Part shown: piece after piece, positions 24,035 to 32,705 of the stretch
Layout: the number at the start of each line of letters is the position of its first letter
How positions within the stretch are numbered: the first letter of the stretch is position 1
Origin: Chryseobacterium sp.
Lineage (GTDB): Bacteria; Bacteroidota; Bacteroidia; Flavobacteriales; Weeksellaceae
Reading direction: 5' to 3'
Assembly (NCBI GenBank): GCA_031277615.1
Contig: JAITMC010000035.1
Span: 62,001 to 126,000 of the forward strand
Length of the DNA: 64,000 nucleotides
Translations under genes and position numbers: made by a program
The notes under the pieces: model-generated
What the model was told of the DNA's origin: nothing
Database searches by the model: none
What the model saw: only the letters and a program-made list of their open reading frames with translations

Positions 24035-24145
24035 GGGCGTGTCCCTCGCCATTCATGACCCGCTTCCCGGGCCGGGCTTCTCCGGGCTCCACTTCGTTCC
24101 GGTACTTTGTACCGCTCGCTGCGCTCGCGCCCTCCATATCCCTCA
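24035..24145. repeat. GC-rich intergenic element
   Basis: A sharply GC-rich block in an AT-rich genome, with short palindromes (CCCGGGCCGGG region; CGGTACTTTGTACCG; CGCTCGCTGCGCTCGCG) and ends GGGCGTG and CACGCAA that are inverted over GCGTG/CACGC. It resembles the GC-rich intergenic elements that recur in Flavobacteriia. It is non-coding. Confidence 0.55.
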
Positions 24146-24152
24146 CGCAAGG

Positions 24153-24299
24153 TCATTCCATAGAATTTACCAGCACAAAATAACGGTAGGCCAGGATTCC
24201 TTTCTCTAGTTTAGTCAGTGTGCTGGGATCTTTGTCACTCAGCTTCGGAAGAACTTTCTTATTAAGGCCATTCAGCAGCCTGAAAAATGATTTTTTCAT
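24153..24299 (-). CDS. 48-residue conserved small basic protein
   Basis: The reading frame begins ATG at 24299 and gives a Lys-rich protein (MKKSFFRLLNGLNKKVLPKL, ending GILAYRYFVLVNSME). I recognise the general shape (basic amphipathic start, then an xxYRYxV end) from small uncharacterised Flavobacteriia proteins. The open frame continues upstream to 24572, but that part is antisense to the alkyltransferase-like gene and has no protein-like composition, so the short form is preferred. Function unknown; an RNA-binding or ribosome-associated role would fit but is a guess. Confidence 0.6.
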   Translation of the reverse strand: MKKSFFRLLNGLNKKVLPKLSDKDPSTLTKLEKGILAYRYFVLVNSME

Positions 24300-24410
24300 A
24301 TCTTTATCTTTACAATGAAACATCATGGAGTACAGAATACTCCAAAAATGATGCAAAAGCAGAGAAACGTCAGCATAATACATTTCCAACCATAAATAAT
24401 AGAGAACGGC

Positions 24411-24707
24411 ATGGACGACATTTTCAAACAGCAGGTATATGAAGTGGCAAGACTGATTCCCAAAGGAAGAGTTTCTACCTATGGTGCCATTGCAAAAGCA
24501 GTAGGCTATCCCAACCATTCGCGTCATGTAGGAAAAGCCATGGGCGGCTGCCCGGAAGATGTACCGGCTCACCGTGTTATTTCAAGTTCAGGAGTTTTGT
24601 CTGTCCCGGAATTCCAGCCTAAGCTTGAAGCAGAAGGCATTACGGTGGATAATTTAAGGATCAAAAATTTCAAAAAACTCTTCTGGAATCCAATGGATGA
24701 GCTTTAA
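24411..24707 (+). CDS. Alkyltransferase-like protein (MGMT fold without catalytic Cys)
   Basis: The 98-residue protein matches the DNA-binding domain of O6-alkylguanine-DNA alkyltransferases (VARLIPKGRVSTYGAIAKAVG, then HSRHVGKAMGGCP). The alkyl-acceptor motif PCHR reads PAHR here (Ala53), so it cannot transfer the alkyl group to itself. Such ATL proteins bind O6-alkylguanine and hand the lesion to nucleotide excision repair. The length (about 100 residues) is normal for ATLs. It stands alone, divergent from the 48-residue protein. Confidence 0.92.
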   Translation: MDDIFKQQVYEVARLIPKGRVSTYGAIAKAVGYPNHSRHVGKAMGGCPEDVPAHRVISSSGVLSVPEFQPKLEAEGITVDNLRIKNFKKLFWNPMDEL

Positions 24708-24717
24708 CAAAAGGGTA

Positions 24718-25060
24718 TAGTTTTCCCACAGATCGCACAGAATACACAGATGTGGTAATTTTATTTTCTCGCAGATCTTGCAGATAACGCAGATTTGCGG
24801 TGTATGTTGGGCTAAAGATTTCCACCCCTATTGAATAACTTTCTGTGTATGTTCACCAGATTTTGATAATTATATGATACTAAGCTTAATGATCAAAAAA
24901 TCATAGATTTTTTTACTTAGTGAACTTTTATTCGCAGAGTATTAAACTTAAAAGTACTGAAGTGTTAATCTTCTCTCTCATTTGTGGTTAGAGATTTTCC
25001 TTAAAGCCCGGATCTCACAGATTCCGGTAAAAAGCTCGGGTAAATTATAGGATTTTTATT
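24718..25060 (+). repeat. Dispersed composite repeat (copy B) filling the 24708-25084 gap
   Basis: Left module TTTTCCCACAGATCGCACAG and a second module CTCGCAGATCTTGCAGATAA at 24718-24800. A third module around 24893-24960 (ATCATAGATTTTTTTACT, GTGAACTTTTATTCGC) is shared with the 37.8-38.06 kb copies. Nothing coding is seen. Confidence 0.75.
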
Positions 25061-25084
25061 ATCTTTTGCTTCCAATAATCACTT

Positions 25085-25963
25085 ATGAAAAAAAAGATCA
25101 TAGGAATCACAGTAATTCTTATTCTGATAAGCTGTACAAAAGAAAAGGCATCAGATCGTTTACTGCCTGAACCGGATAAGAACGAACATTTAGCAGCCGA
25201 AAACGCCTCAAAAATCAATAAAGATAAAAATACGATCCGGGAGCGGTTTTCTCCTCCCGAAGGTTACCAGTGGGTTGAAGAAAAGGCAGGCTCTTTCGGC
25301 CATTTTATTGAACACTTTAAGCTGAAGCCATATGGAGCTCAGATTTTACGGTACGATGGCGTTCCCATTTCTACCCAGGATCTTCATGAAGCCGTTTTTG
25401 ATATCGATACCGGAAATAAAGACCTTCAGCAATGTGCGGATGCCGCTATCCGGATGCGGGCCGAATATTTGTATAAAGAAAAAAGATTTGACGAAATTAA
25501 ATTCCATTTTACAAGCGGTGATCTGCTTTCATGGAATGACTATAAAAACGGAACAAGAGCTTTTGTGAAAGGCAATTCGGTAAGTTTCAGAAAGGCCGCA
25601 GCCTTTGATGATTCCTATCAGAGTTTCAGGAATTATCTGGATCTGATCTTTAATTACGCCGGAACCATTTCCCTGAATAAGGAAACAAAACCCGTCACCA
25701 AAAATGCAGAGCTGAAGACCGGCGATATCCTGATCACCCCGGGCAGTCCGGGGCATATTGTGTTTATTTCCGGAGTCTGTGAAAATAAGGAAGGGAAAAG
25801 GCTTTTTTTACTCAGTGAAGGATTTACGCCTGCCCAATCTATTCACGTGCTTTCCAATCCCTTTGATCCGGCTGTAACGCCGTGGTATGACCTGGATGTG
25901 AATGCTCCGGAAACAAAAACAGCCCGGTATTTTTTTAAACCGACAAATTTCAGAAACTTTTAA
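25085..25963 (+). CDS. DUF4846 lipoprotein
   Basis: The 292-residue protein has a lipoprotein signal (MKKKIIGITVILILISCTK, lipid-attached Cys17). RFSPPEGYQWVEEKAGSFG opens the DUF4846 domain, followed by LHEAVFDIDTGNKDLQQCAD, AIRMRAEYLY, KFHFTSGDLLSWNDYKNG and GDILITPGSPGHIVFISG. These are the characteristic conserved blocks. The PGSPGH block looks like a possible active site (His), reminiscent of NlpC/CHAP-type folds, but no activity is known to me. It is exported and probably anchored in a membrane facing the periplasm. It is likely a single gene. Confidence 0.88.
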   Translation: MKKKIIGITVILILISCTKEKASDRLLPEPDKNEHLAAENASKINKDKNTIRERFSPPEGYQWVEEKAGSFGHFIEHFKLKPYGAQILRYDGVPISTQDLHEAVFDIDTGNKDLQQCADAAIRMRAEYLYKEKRFDEIKFHFTSGDLLSWNDYKNGTRAFVKGNSVSFRKAAAFDDSYQSFRNYLDLIFNYAGTISLNKETKPVTKNAELKTGDILITPGSPGHIVFISGVCENKEGKRLFLLSEGFTPAQSIHVLSNPFDPAVTPWYDLDVNAPETKTARYFFKPTNFRNF

Positions 25964-26046
25964 TTATTTATATTCAAAACTCTTATCAAGTTACTGCCAT
26001 TATCTGAACTTGTTTTTGTAAATTTGTGTTCGAAATTTTTTACTAG

Positions 26047-27033
26047 ATGAAAGAGAGTGCTGTAAAAAAAATTGCAGTTCTTACTTCAGGAGGCGACTCT
26101 CCGGGTATGAATGCGGCATTAAGAGCGGTAGTAAGAACCGCCAATTATTATAATATCGAATGCTACGGAGTAAGAGAAGGCTACAACGGGCTCATCAACG
26201 ATGATTTCCTGAAAATGGGTCCCCGTTCCGTAAAAAATATCATCAACCAGGGCGGAACGATTCTGAAATCTGCCAGATCTGTGGAGTTCAGAACAGCAGA
26301 AGGCCGCCAGAAAGCCTATGACAACTGTGTAAAGCTTGGAATAGAAGGGCTGGTATGCATCGGAGGAGACGGAACATTTACCGGAGCCAAGATCTTCAGC
26401 GAAGAATTCGGAATCAAAGTGATTGGAGTACCGGGAACGATTGATAATGATATCTTCGGTACAGATAATACCATCGGGTATGATACTGCTCTGAATACAG
26501 CCATGGAAGCCATCGATAAGATCCGTGATACGGCTACTTCCCACAACAGGGTTTTCTTTGTGGAGGTGATGGGGCGTGATGCAGGATTTATTGCTTTAAA
26601 CAGCGGATTGGCAACCGGTGCCCTTGATATTCTTATTCCTGAGAAAAAAGACAGCATGCAGGATCTTTTTACCAATTTCAGAAAAGCTGAAAAAACAGGA
26701 AAAGCATCCAGCATCGTAGTGGTGGCAGAAGGTGAAAAATTGGGCAGCATCTATGATCTTGCCAATCAGACGAAAGAAGAATTTCCTGATTATGATATCC
26801 GTGTAACCATTTTAGGACATATCCAGCGAGGCGGTTCGCCAAGCTGTGCAGACAGAGTTTTAGCCAGCAGACTCGGGTATGGAGCCGTAGTAGGATTAAT
26901 GGACGGAAAAACCAATGTAATGGCCGGAATGCGTTCCAATGATCTGGTATATACGCCGATTGAAGAAGCCATCAAAAAACACAACGAAATCAACAAAGAT
27001 CTGATGTTGATCTCAGAAATTTTAGCAATCTAA
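26047..27033 (+). CDS. pfkA: ATP-dependent 6-phosphofructokinase
   Basis: The 328-residue glycolytic enzyme phosphorylates fructose 6-phosphate. Motifs: VLTSGGDSPGMNAALR (ATP site, 12-26), CIGGDGTFTGA (104-114), the catalytic GTIDNDIFGTD (Asp133 as base), VEVMGRDAGFIA (substrate) and LGHIQRGGSP. Gly at the third position of GGDGT is the ATP-using type. The gene is 32 nt upstream of gapA on the same strand, so glycolytic steps are paired. A TAAATTTG -7 box lies at 26019-26026, with no clear -33 triplet. Confidence 0.97.
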   Translation: MKESAVKKIAVLTSGGDSPGMNAALRAVVRTANYYNIECYGVREGYNGLINDDFLKMGPRSVKNIINQGGTILKSARSVEFRTAEGRQKAYDNCVKLGIEGLVCIGGDGTFTGAKIFSEEFGIKVIGVPGTIDNDIFGTDNTIGYDTALNTAMEAIDKIRDTATSHNRVFFVEVMGRDAGFIALNSGLATGALDILIPEKKDSMQDLFTNFRKAEKTGKASSIVVVAEGEKLGSIYDLANQTKEEFPDYDIRVTILGHIQRGGSPSCADRVLASRLGYGAVVGLMDGKTNVMAGMRSNDLVYTPIEEAIKKHNEINKDLMLISEILAI

Positions 27034-27053
27034 TTATTTTTTAAATCTAATAA

Positions 27054-28070
<1,017 letters not shown>

Positions 28071-28101
28071 TCAGTAATGAGCGATAATCAATGAATACTA
28101 T

Positions 28102-28128
28102 AAAACCTTCCCGGCGGGAAGGTTTTTT
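28102..28128 (+). terminator. Terminator of pfkA-gap
   Basis: Stem AAAACCTTCCC / GGGAAGGTTTT with a GGC loop, followed by TT; 31 nt after the gap stop. Confidence 0.88.
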
Positions 28129-28167
28129 GTAATTTAATATGCTGATATTATACTTCACAAGAGAATG

Positions 28168-28995
28168 TTATTTTCCTGAATTACTTACTGAACTTCCGGT
28201 ATTATCATTTTGACTGCTGAAAGCAACATTAATACCCAGCCCAAGCCAACCTTTCCCATTATATTTCCAATCATAATTATTCTGATCATTTTTACTGATA
28301 TGATCAAAACCGTAAGTAAAACCTACATTAATAGAATTATTAACATGAATCAGTAAACCTGTATTGATTGTAAATGCACTTATATTTGTGCTTTCGGAGG
28401 TCTTGCTATTTGACTCATCCAGCTTGATACTGGCTAAACCAAATCCAACAATAGGTTCTAAGCTGAAACCATTTTTTATTTTCCTGTTCATCCTGAATTT
28501 AGCCCCCAGATTTGCCCCTAAATTTACATTTGCATCAAACGAAAATTCACTGAGCCTCAATTTAAATGGAACAGTAAAAACTCCGACACGCCAATCTACA
28601 ATATTATACAGAGGTTTGGTATTATCTTTAAAATCAACTAATGGCAAAGAATAAACTGTTTTATAATCTGATTCCTCATTTGGTTTTGAAGCGATAAAAT
28701 TTTTATTGATTTTATTTTCTAACTCTGAGATTTTCCCTGAAAAATTACCGAAAACAAAATACACTCTATCCTTTTTAATGTTCTGAACATGAATATTAAA
28801 TATTGAACCTTCAACTTCATTTTTAACATTTTCTAAGGAAGCTCCTTCTTTAATGACTGTTTCATTTTTAAAATCCATTAGGCTCTCTGTTGTTGGATAA
28901 TTAAAATAATAGTTTCCACCTGTTTTAATATCCTCCTGTCCGGATACTCTTATTCCTACCCACAATAGAAACAGTAATAATAAATAAGTTTTCAT
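28168..28995 (-). CDS. Secreted, probably outer-membrane barrel protein
   Basis: The 275-residue protein starts at the ATG at 28995 (MKTYLLLLFLLWVGIRVSGQ, a signal peptide; the frame is open eight codons further but that part is not signal-like). The N-terminal half is alpha/beta-like, and the second half alternates in strands (GVFTVPFKLRLSEFSFDANV, LGANLGAKFRMNRK, FSLEPIVGFGLASIKLD, INVGFTYGFDHISK), as in outer-membrane barrels. It ends with LGLGINVAFSSQN. Upstream dyads (29044-29067) may be operator sites. Function unknown. Confidence 0.7.
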   Translation of the reverse strand: MKTYLLLLFLLWVGIRVSGQEDIKTGGNYYFNYPTTESLMDFKNETVIKEGASLENVKNEVEGSIFNIHVQNIKKDRVYFVFGNFSGKISELENKINKNFIASKPNEESDYKTVYSLPLVDFKDNTKPLYNIVDWRVGVFTVPFKLRLSEFSFDANVNLGANLGAKFRMNRKIKNGFSLEPIVGFGLASIKLDESNSKTSESTNISAFTINTGLLIHVNNSINVGFTYGFDHISKNDQNNYDWKYNGKGWLGLGINVAFSSQNDNTGSSVSNSGK

Positions 28996-29043
28996 GGTTA
29001 TCAGTTTTTGTTTACACAAAGTTGGTCATTCCATGAATACGGG

Positions 29044-29067
29044 AAAATTACCCGTTCGGGTGATTTT
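29044..29067. promoter_or_regulatory. Candidate operator dyad; other contents of the 28996-29403 gap
   Basis: Imperfect hairpin/dyad AAAATTACCCG / CGGGTGATTTT lies 49 nt upstream of the barrel gene. Related motifs GGTATTTTTA and GGGTATTTTA occur at 29358-29376, just upstream of the LuxR-type gene. A common half-site GGGT(n)ATTTT could be its binding site. Nothing coding is seen in the gap. Confidence 0.35.
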
Positions 29068-29403
29068 AAGCTTCAGAATAAGGGAATAAAAAAGCCTCCC
29101 AGCAACGAGAGGCGACTTAGTTTATCATTTTCAAACAACTAAAAAGAAAAGAGTAAACTGTTTTTATAACATTCATTAATCACTTACAGGTAATATTGAT
29201 TTTTTTGCCGATGCTTCATGCTTTATCCGGCTATTGAAATTACTTAATAATAGGAGGAAATTTATCGAAAAATAGAACTGAATAAATTTGAGTTTCCCTG
29301 ATTATTAGTCCATACAAAGTTTGTAATTTTATTAAAAGAAAAAAATCCCCCTTTTGTGGTATTTTTAGGGTATTTTAATTACTTTAGCTTAAAACAATTT
29401 ACC

Positions 29404-30174
29404 ATGGGAAATTCAGAGAAAAAGCATCCTCTGGTTGAGGTGTGGAATACATATCCCGGAATCAGGCAGAATCGGAAAATTCTGAATGTACCTCCTATTG
29501 AACGGATCATTGGAGAGATGTTTGCCATTGGTGAATTTTATTATTATGTTCTAAATCTTACCAACAGTACCCTTTCTCATCATCATAAAAATATCCTGAA
29601 ACTTCATGGGCTGGCCTGTTTTCCGGTCAACCTAAAGGATCTTATTGACCTTACCCATCCCGATGACATCAGTTTTGTCTTAAAAGCAGAACAAACCGTG
29701 ATTGAAAAGATCATCGAAATAGGTTTTGAGCATCAGCTTTATCTGAAATCCAGCTACTGTTTCCGGATGAAAACAGCGGAAGGAAATTACGAGTTGTTTC
29801 ATCATCAGGCGGTCATCACCATGGAAGATGAGTCCGGTCAACCCGTACAGGCAATAAATATCCATACCAATATTCATCATATTACGAAGGAAAATCCCTA
29901 CACGGTTCTGATTTCAGGCATCGGTCCGAGAAATGATTTTCAGCAGATCAAACTGGATCATTGTCGTCCTTCCGGAAGCCACGAACATCTCACTCACAGG
30001 GAAACCGAAATTCTATCCCTCATTGCTAAAGGGTATTCAGGACCTGAGATCGCAAAAATGCTTATTTTATCGGAGCATACCGTGCGTACTCACCGGAAAA
30101 ATATCCTTCGGAAAACAGATTCCAGAAACAGTAAGGAGCTCGTTAAAAAAGCTTTTGAAAGAGGACTTGTTTAA
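29404..30174 (+). CDS. LuxR-family (GerE-type HTH) transcriptional regulator with PAS-like N-terminus
   Basis: The 256-residue protein begins MGNSEKKHPLVEVW (ATG 29404; the frame opens upstream but a PAS-like domain starts right after this ATG). Residues ~30-165 (IIGEMFAIGEFYYYVLN, LIDLTHPDDISFVLKAEQTV) resemble a PAS-like sensor. The C-terminus has the LuxR HTH: HLTHRETEILSLIAKGYSG, then EIAKMLILSEHTVRTHRKNI. It lacks a receiver domain. It is followed 71 nt later by the MpaB-family gene, and divergent from the barrel gene. It may control either. Confidence 0.9.
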   Translation: MGNSEKKHPLVEVWNTYPGIRQNRKILNVPPIERIIGEMFAIGEFYYYVLNLTNSTLSHHHKNILKLHGLACFPVNLKDLIDLTHPDDISFVLKAEQTVIEKIIEIGFEHQLYLKSSYCFRMKTAEGNYELFHHQAVITMEDESGQPVQAINIHTNIHHITKENPYTVLISGIGPRNDFQQIKLDHCRPSGSHEHLTHRETEILSLIAKGYSGPEIAKMLILSEHTVRTHRKNILRKTDSRNSKELVKKAFERGLV

Positions 30175-30245
30175 TGTAGCTGCTCATCTAAGGCTGACGA
30201 ATCTCATAGGGGATTTTCGGCTTAAAACTTGTATTTTTATGTACA

Positions 30246-31442
30246 ATGGAAAAAATAATCTTAGAACCCCGCTTTAAAGATGCTCCTCACTTCAGAAATT
30301 TCTGGGAAAAAGGGAACGGAAAACTGCTTATTGAGTTTTCCGGAGCGGAAGTAAGCTTTAAGGACTTCAATCAATTTTCGCCCAGCTTTTATCATATCGA
30401 TGAGGTGGGAGATCAGGTAGTACAGGATGTTTATTTCACTAAAAAATTTCATGAAGCTTCCCGGGAAATTGAACAGTACATCCGAAATGGTGTTTCTGCA
30501 ACAGATGATGTTCCGGAAAGTGTAAAAAAGCTTTTTACCCAAACCCAGAGTATTCCCGGATGGCTGGATCGTGATCTTCTGAAGGCCGGAGCAGAACTCT
30601 GTATGAGAAGCAATCTGGATTCTCTGATTTCTTTGAGGGATTACTGCCTGATTGGCGGATACGATTATGCTTACCTCAACAAACCGCTTATCGTCACGGA
30701 AGCCCTGAAAAAAGGAGCTGTAAAGCGTCTTTCGGAAACGCTGGATTTCTGGGTGAATGCCACAAGATATAATGCCCTTGAAGTTCATGCAAAAGGTTAT
30801 GAATTTGCGATAAAAACCCGGTTAATCCATTCCTATGCCAGACTTTCCATAAAAAAACATTATAAAAACTGGGATACGGAAAACTGGGGCGAACCCATCA
30901 ATTCATGGGATATGATGGCTACTTATATCGGTTTCAGCCTTGTTTTTCTGCACAGTCTTCAGAAATTGGGGAATACATTTTCAGCTCAGGAAGAACAGGG
31001 ACTTTTTCATCTTTGGAAATACACAGGTTACCTTCTTGGGATTCCCGAACATCTTCTTCCCGATGATAAAAAACAGGCCACGGAATATTTTTATCTGTGG
31101 ACCTCCGTACAGCCTCCATCCGACAAAGATTCCGTACTTCTTGCCCATTCCTTACTGAATGAATCGCTGGAAAATCCGATCTTAAAATATGAGTTGGAAC
31201 GAAAAAATCTACGGTATCTCCATATCTGCTGCACATGGTTCCTCCTTGATGATGAAGTGTGTAAAAGACTGGAAATTCCCGAAGTGCGGGCTAAGAAATT
31301 ATTTCCCTGGTCGAAGATATTAGTGAATAAAATATATGATCGTCTGGTAAGCCGTAAAGCCAGAATAAAAAAAGGAAATAAAGACCAGATGAAGGTCCTG
31401 GAAGACTACCTGAACATTACAAAAAATTCTAATTTCCATTAA
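30246..31442 (+). CDS. DUF2236 / MpaB-family oxygenase-like protein
   Basis: The 398-residue protein belongs to the family typified by latex-clearing protein and the ER-bound oxygenase MpaB, helical haem-type proteins. FTQTQSIPGWLDRDLLKAG and LRDYCLIGGYDYAYLNKPLI form the core. LEVHAKGYEFAIKTRLIHSYAR carries the His/Arg cluster typical of the haem-binding segment. TYIGFSLVFLHSLQKLG and EYFYLWTSVQ follow. Its gene begins 71 nt after the LuxR-type gene. The substrate is unknown. Haem binding is inferred from the family. Confidence 0.85.
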   Translation: MEKIILEPRFKDAPHFRNFWEKGNGKLLIEFSGAEVSFKDFNQFSPSFYHIDEVGDQVVQDVYFTKKFHEASREIEQYIRNGVSATDDVPESVKKLFTQTQSIPGWLDRDLLKAGAELCMRSNLDSLISLRDYCLIGGYDYAYLNKPLIVTEALKKGAVKRLSETLDFWVNATRYNALEVHAKGYEFAIKTRLIHSYARLSIKKHYKNWDTENWGEPINSWDMMATYIGFSLVFLHSLQKLGNTFSAQEEQGLFHLWKYTGYLLGIPEHLLPDDKKQATEYFYLWTSVQPPSDKDSVLLAHSLLNESLENPILKYELERKNLRYLHICCTWFLLDDEVCKRLEIPEVRAKKLFPWSKILVNKIYDRLVSRKARIKKGNKDQMKVLEDYLNITKNSNFH

Positions 31443-31643
31443 AAGCACATTTTAAACCACTGTATTTCAATAGTAAACTGTTTTCAATCTGCTTTGCCTC
31501 TTATTTTGTGTGTCCCTTTATTATGGGTAGAATCTCCCCGGAAATTTTATTATTTTTTTAACTTTAAAAACCCATTTTCAGGCTAAAAAATATTAGTATT
31601 TGATGTTTAAATTATGTATTTTTGAGAAATTATTTTAAAGACG

Positions 31644-32648
31644 ATGAGTAACATTGATGATAAGAAAAAAGCACTCGCATTAGTGCTTGACAAGCTAGAT
31701 AAAACATACGGAAAAGGAACTGTAATGACTCTTGGAGATGACTCCGTAGATAATACCATAGAGGTAATTCCTTCAGGATCTTTAGGCCTTGACATCGCAT
31801 TAGGTGTAGGCGGATATCCGAGAGGAAGAATTATCGAAATTTACGGACCTGAATCTTCAGGTAAGACTACTTTAACTCTTCACGCTATTGCTGAAGCTCA
31901 GAAAGCCGGAGGTATTGCCGCATTTATTGATGCTGAGCACGCTTTCGACAGAACCTATGCTGCAAAATTGGGTATTGATCTTGAAAACCTGATCATTTCC
32001 CAGCCGGACAACGGAGAACAGGCACTGGAAATTGCAGATAACCTGATCCGTTCAGGGGCCATTGATATTGTAGTGATCGACTCTGTAGCAGCCCTTACTC
32101 CAAAAGCGGAAATTGAAGGAGAAATGGGAGATTCCAAAATGGGTCTTCACGCAAGATTGATGTCTCAGGCATTAAGAAAATTAACGGCTACCATTTCAAG
32201 AACAAAATGTACGGTGATCTTCATCAACCAGTTAAGAGAAAAGATCGGTGTAATGTTCGGAAATCCGGAAACAACAACCGGAGGTAATGCCCTTAAATTC
32301 TATGCTTCGGTAAGAATCGATATCAGAAAGGCAAGTGCTCCCATCAAACAGGGAGACGAAGCGATCGGAAGCCGTGTGAAAGTGAAGATCGTGAAAAACA
32401 AAGTAGCCCCTCCTTTCAAGCAGGCAGAATTCGATATTATGTATGGTGAAGGAGTTTCCAAAGCCGGAGAAATCCTTGATACTGCCGTAGATATGGGAAT
32501 TGTGAAGAAGAGCGGTTCATGGTTCAGCTATGAAGAGACTAAATTAGGCCAGGGACGTGATGCGGTGAAGGATGTTTTAAGAGATAATCCTGAGCTTGCT
32601 GAAGAACTGGAAAATAAAGTTAAAGAAGAAATTGCTACTAAAAAATAG
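31644..32648 (+). CDS. recA: Recombinase RecA
   Basis: The 334-residue strand-exchange protein and SOS coprotease has Walker [10 protein letters not shown] (68-76), Walker B region [20 protein letters not shown], loop L1 [20 protein letters not shown] and loop L2 [20 protein letters not shown]. All key residues are present. The C-terminus is acidic ([13 protein letters not shown]). It stands alone with a perfect hairpin after the stop. A TATTTTTG -7-like box is at 31617-31624; no clear -33 and no LexA-box-like dyad is visible. Confidence 0.99.
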   Translation: MSNIDDKKKALALVLDKLDKTYGKGTVMTLGDDSVDNTIEVIPSGSLGLDIALGVGGYPRGRIIEIYGPESSGKTTLTLHAIAEAQKAGGIAAFIDAEHAFDRTYAAKLGIDLENLIISQPDNGEQALEIADNLIRSGAIDIVVIDSVAALTPKAEIEGEMGDSKMGLHARLMSQALRKLTATISRTKCTVIFINQLREKIGVMFGNPETTTGGNALKFYASVRIDIRKASAPIKQGDEAIGSRVKVKIVKNKVAPPFKQAEFDIMYGEGVSKAGEILDTAVDMGIVKKSGSWFSYEETKLGQGRDAVKDVLRDNPELAEELENKVKEEIATKK

Positions 32649-32662
32649 TTATTTCAGATGAT

Positions 32663-32705
32663 AAACAAGAATCGGCGGAGCCTTTGGCTCCGCCGATTCT
32701 TGTTT
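32663..32705. terminator. Bidirectional terminator between recA and the S9 peptidase
   Basis: Perfect 20-bp stem (32663-32682 with 32686-32705, loop TTT); its right end touches the stop codon of the convergent peptidase gene. Confidence 0.92.

Noticed and set aside
24300-24572. Upstream extension of the 48-residue protein frame
   Set aside because: It is antisense to the alkyltransferase-like gene and has no protein-like composition.
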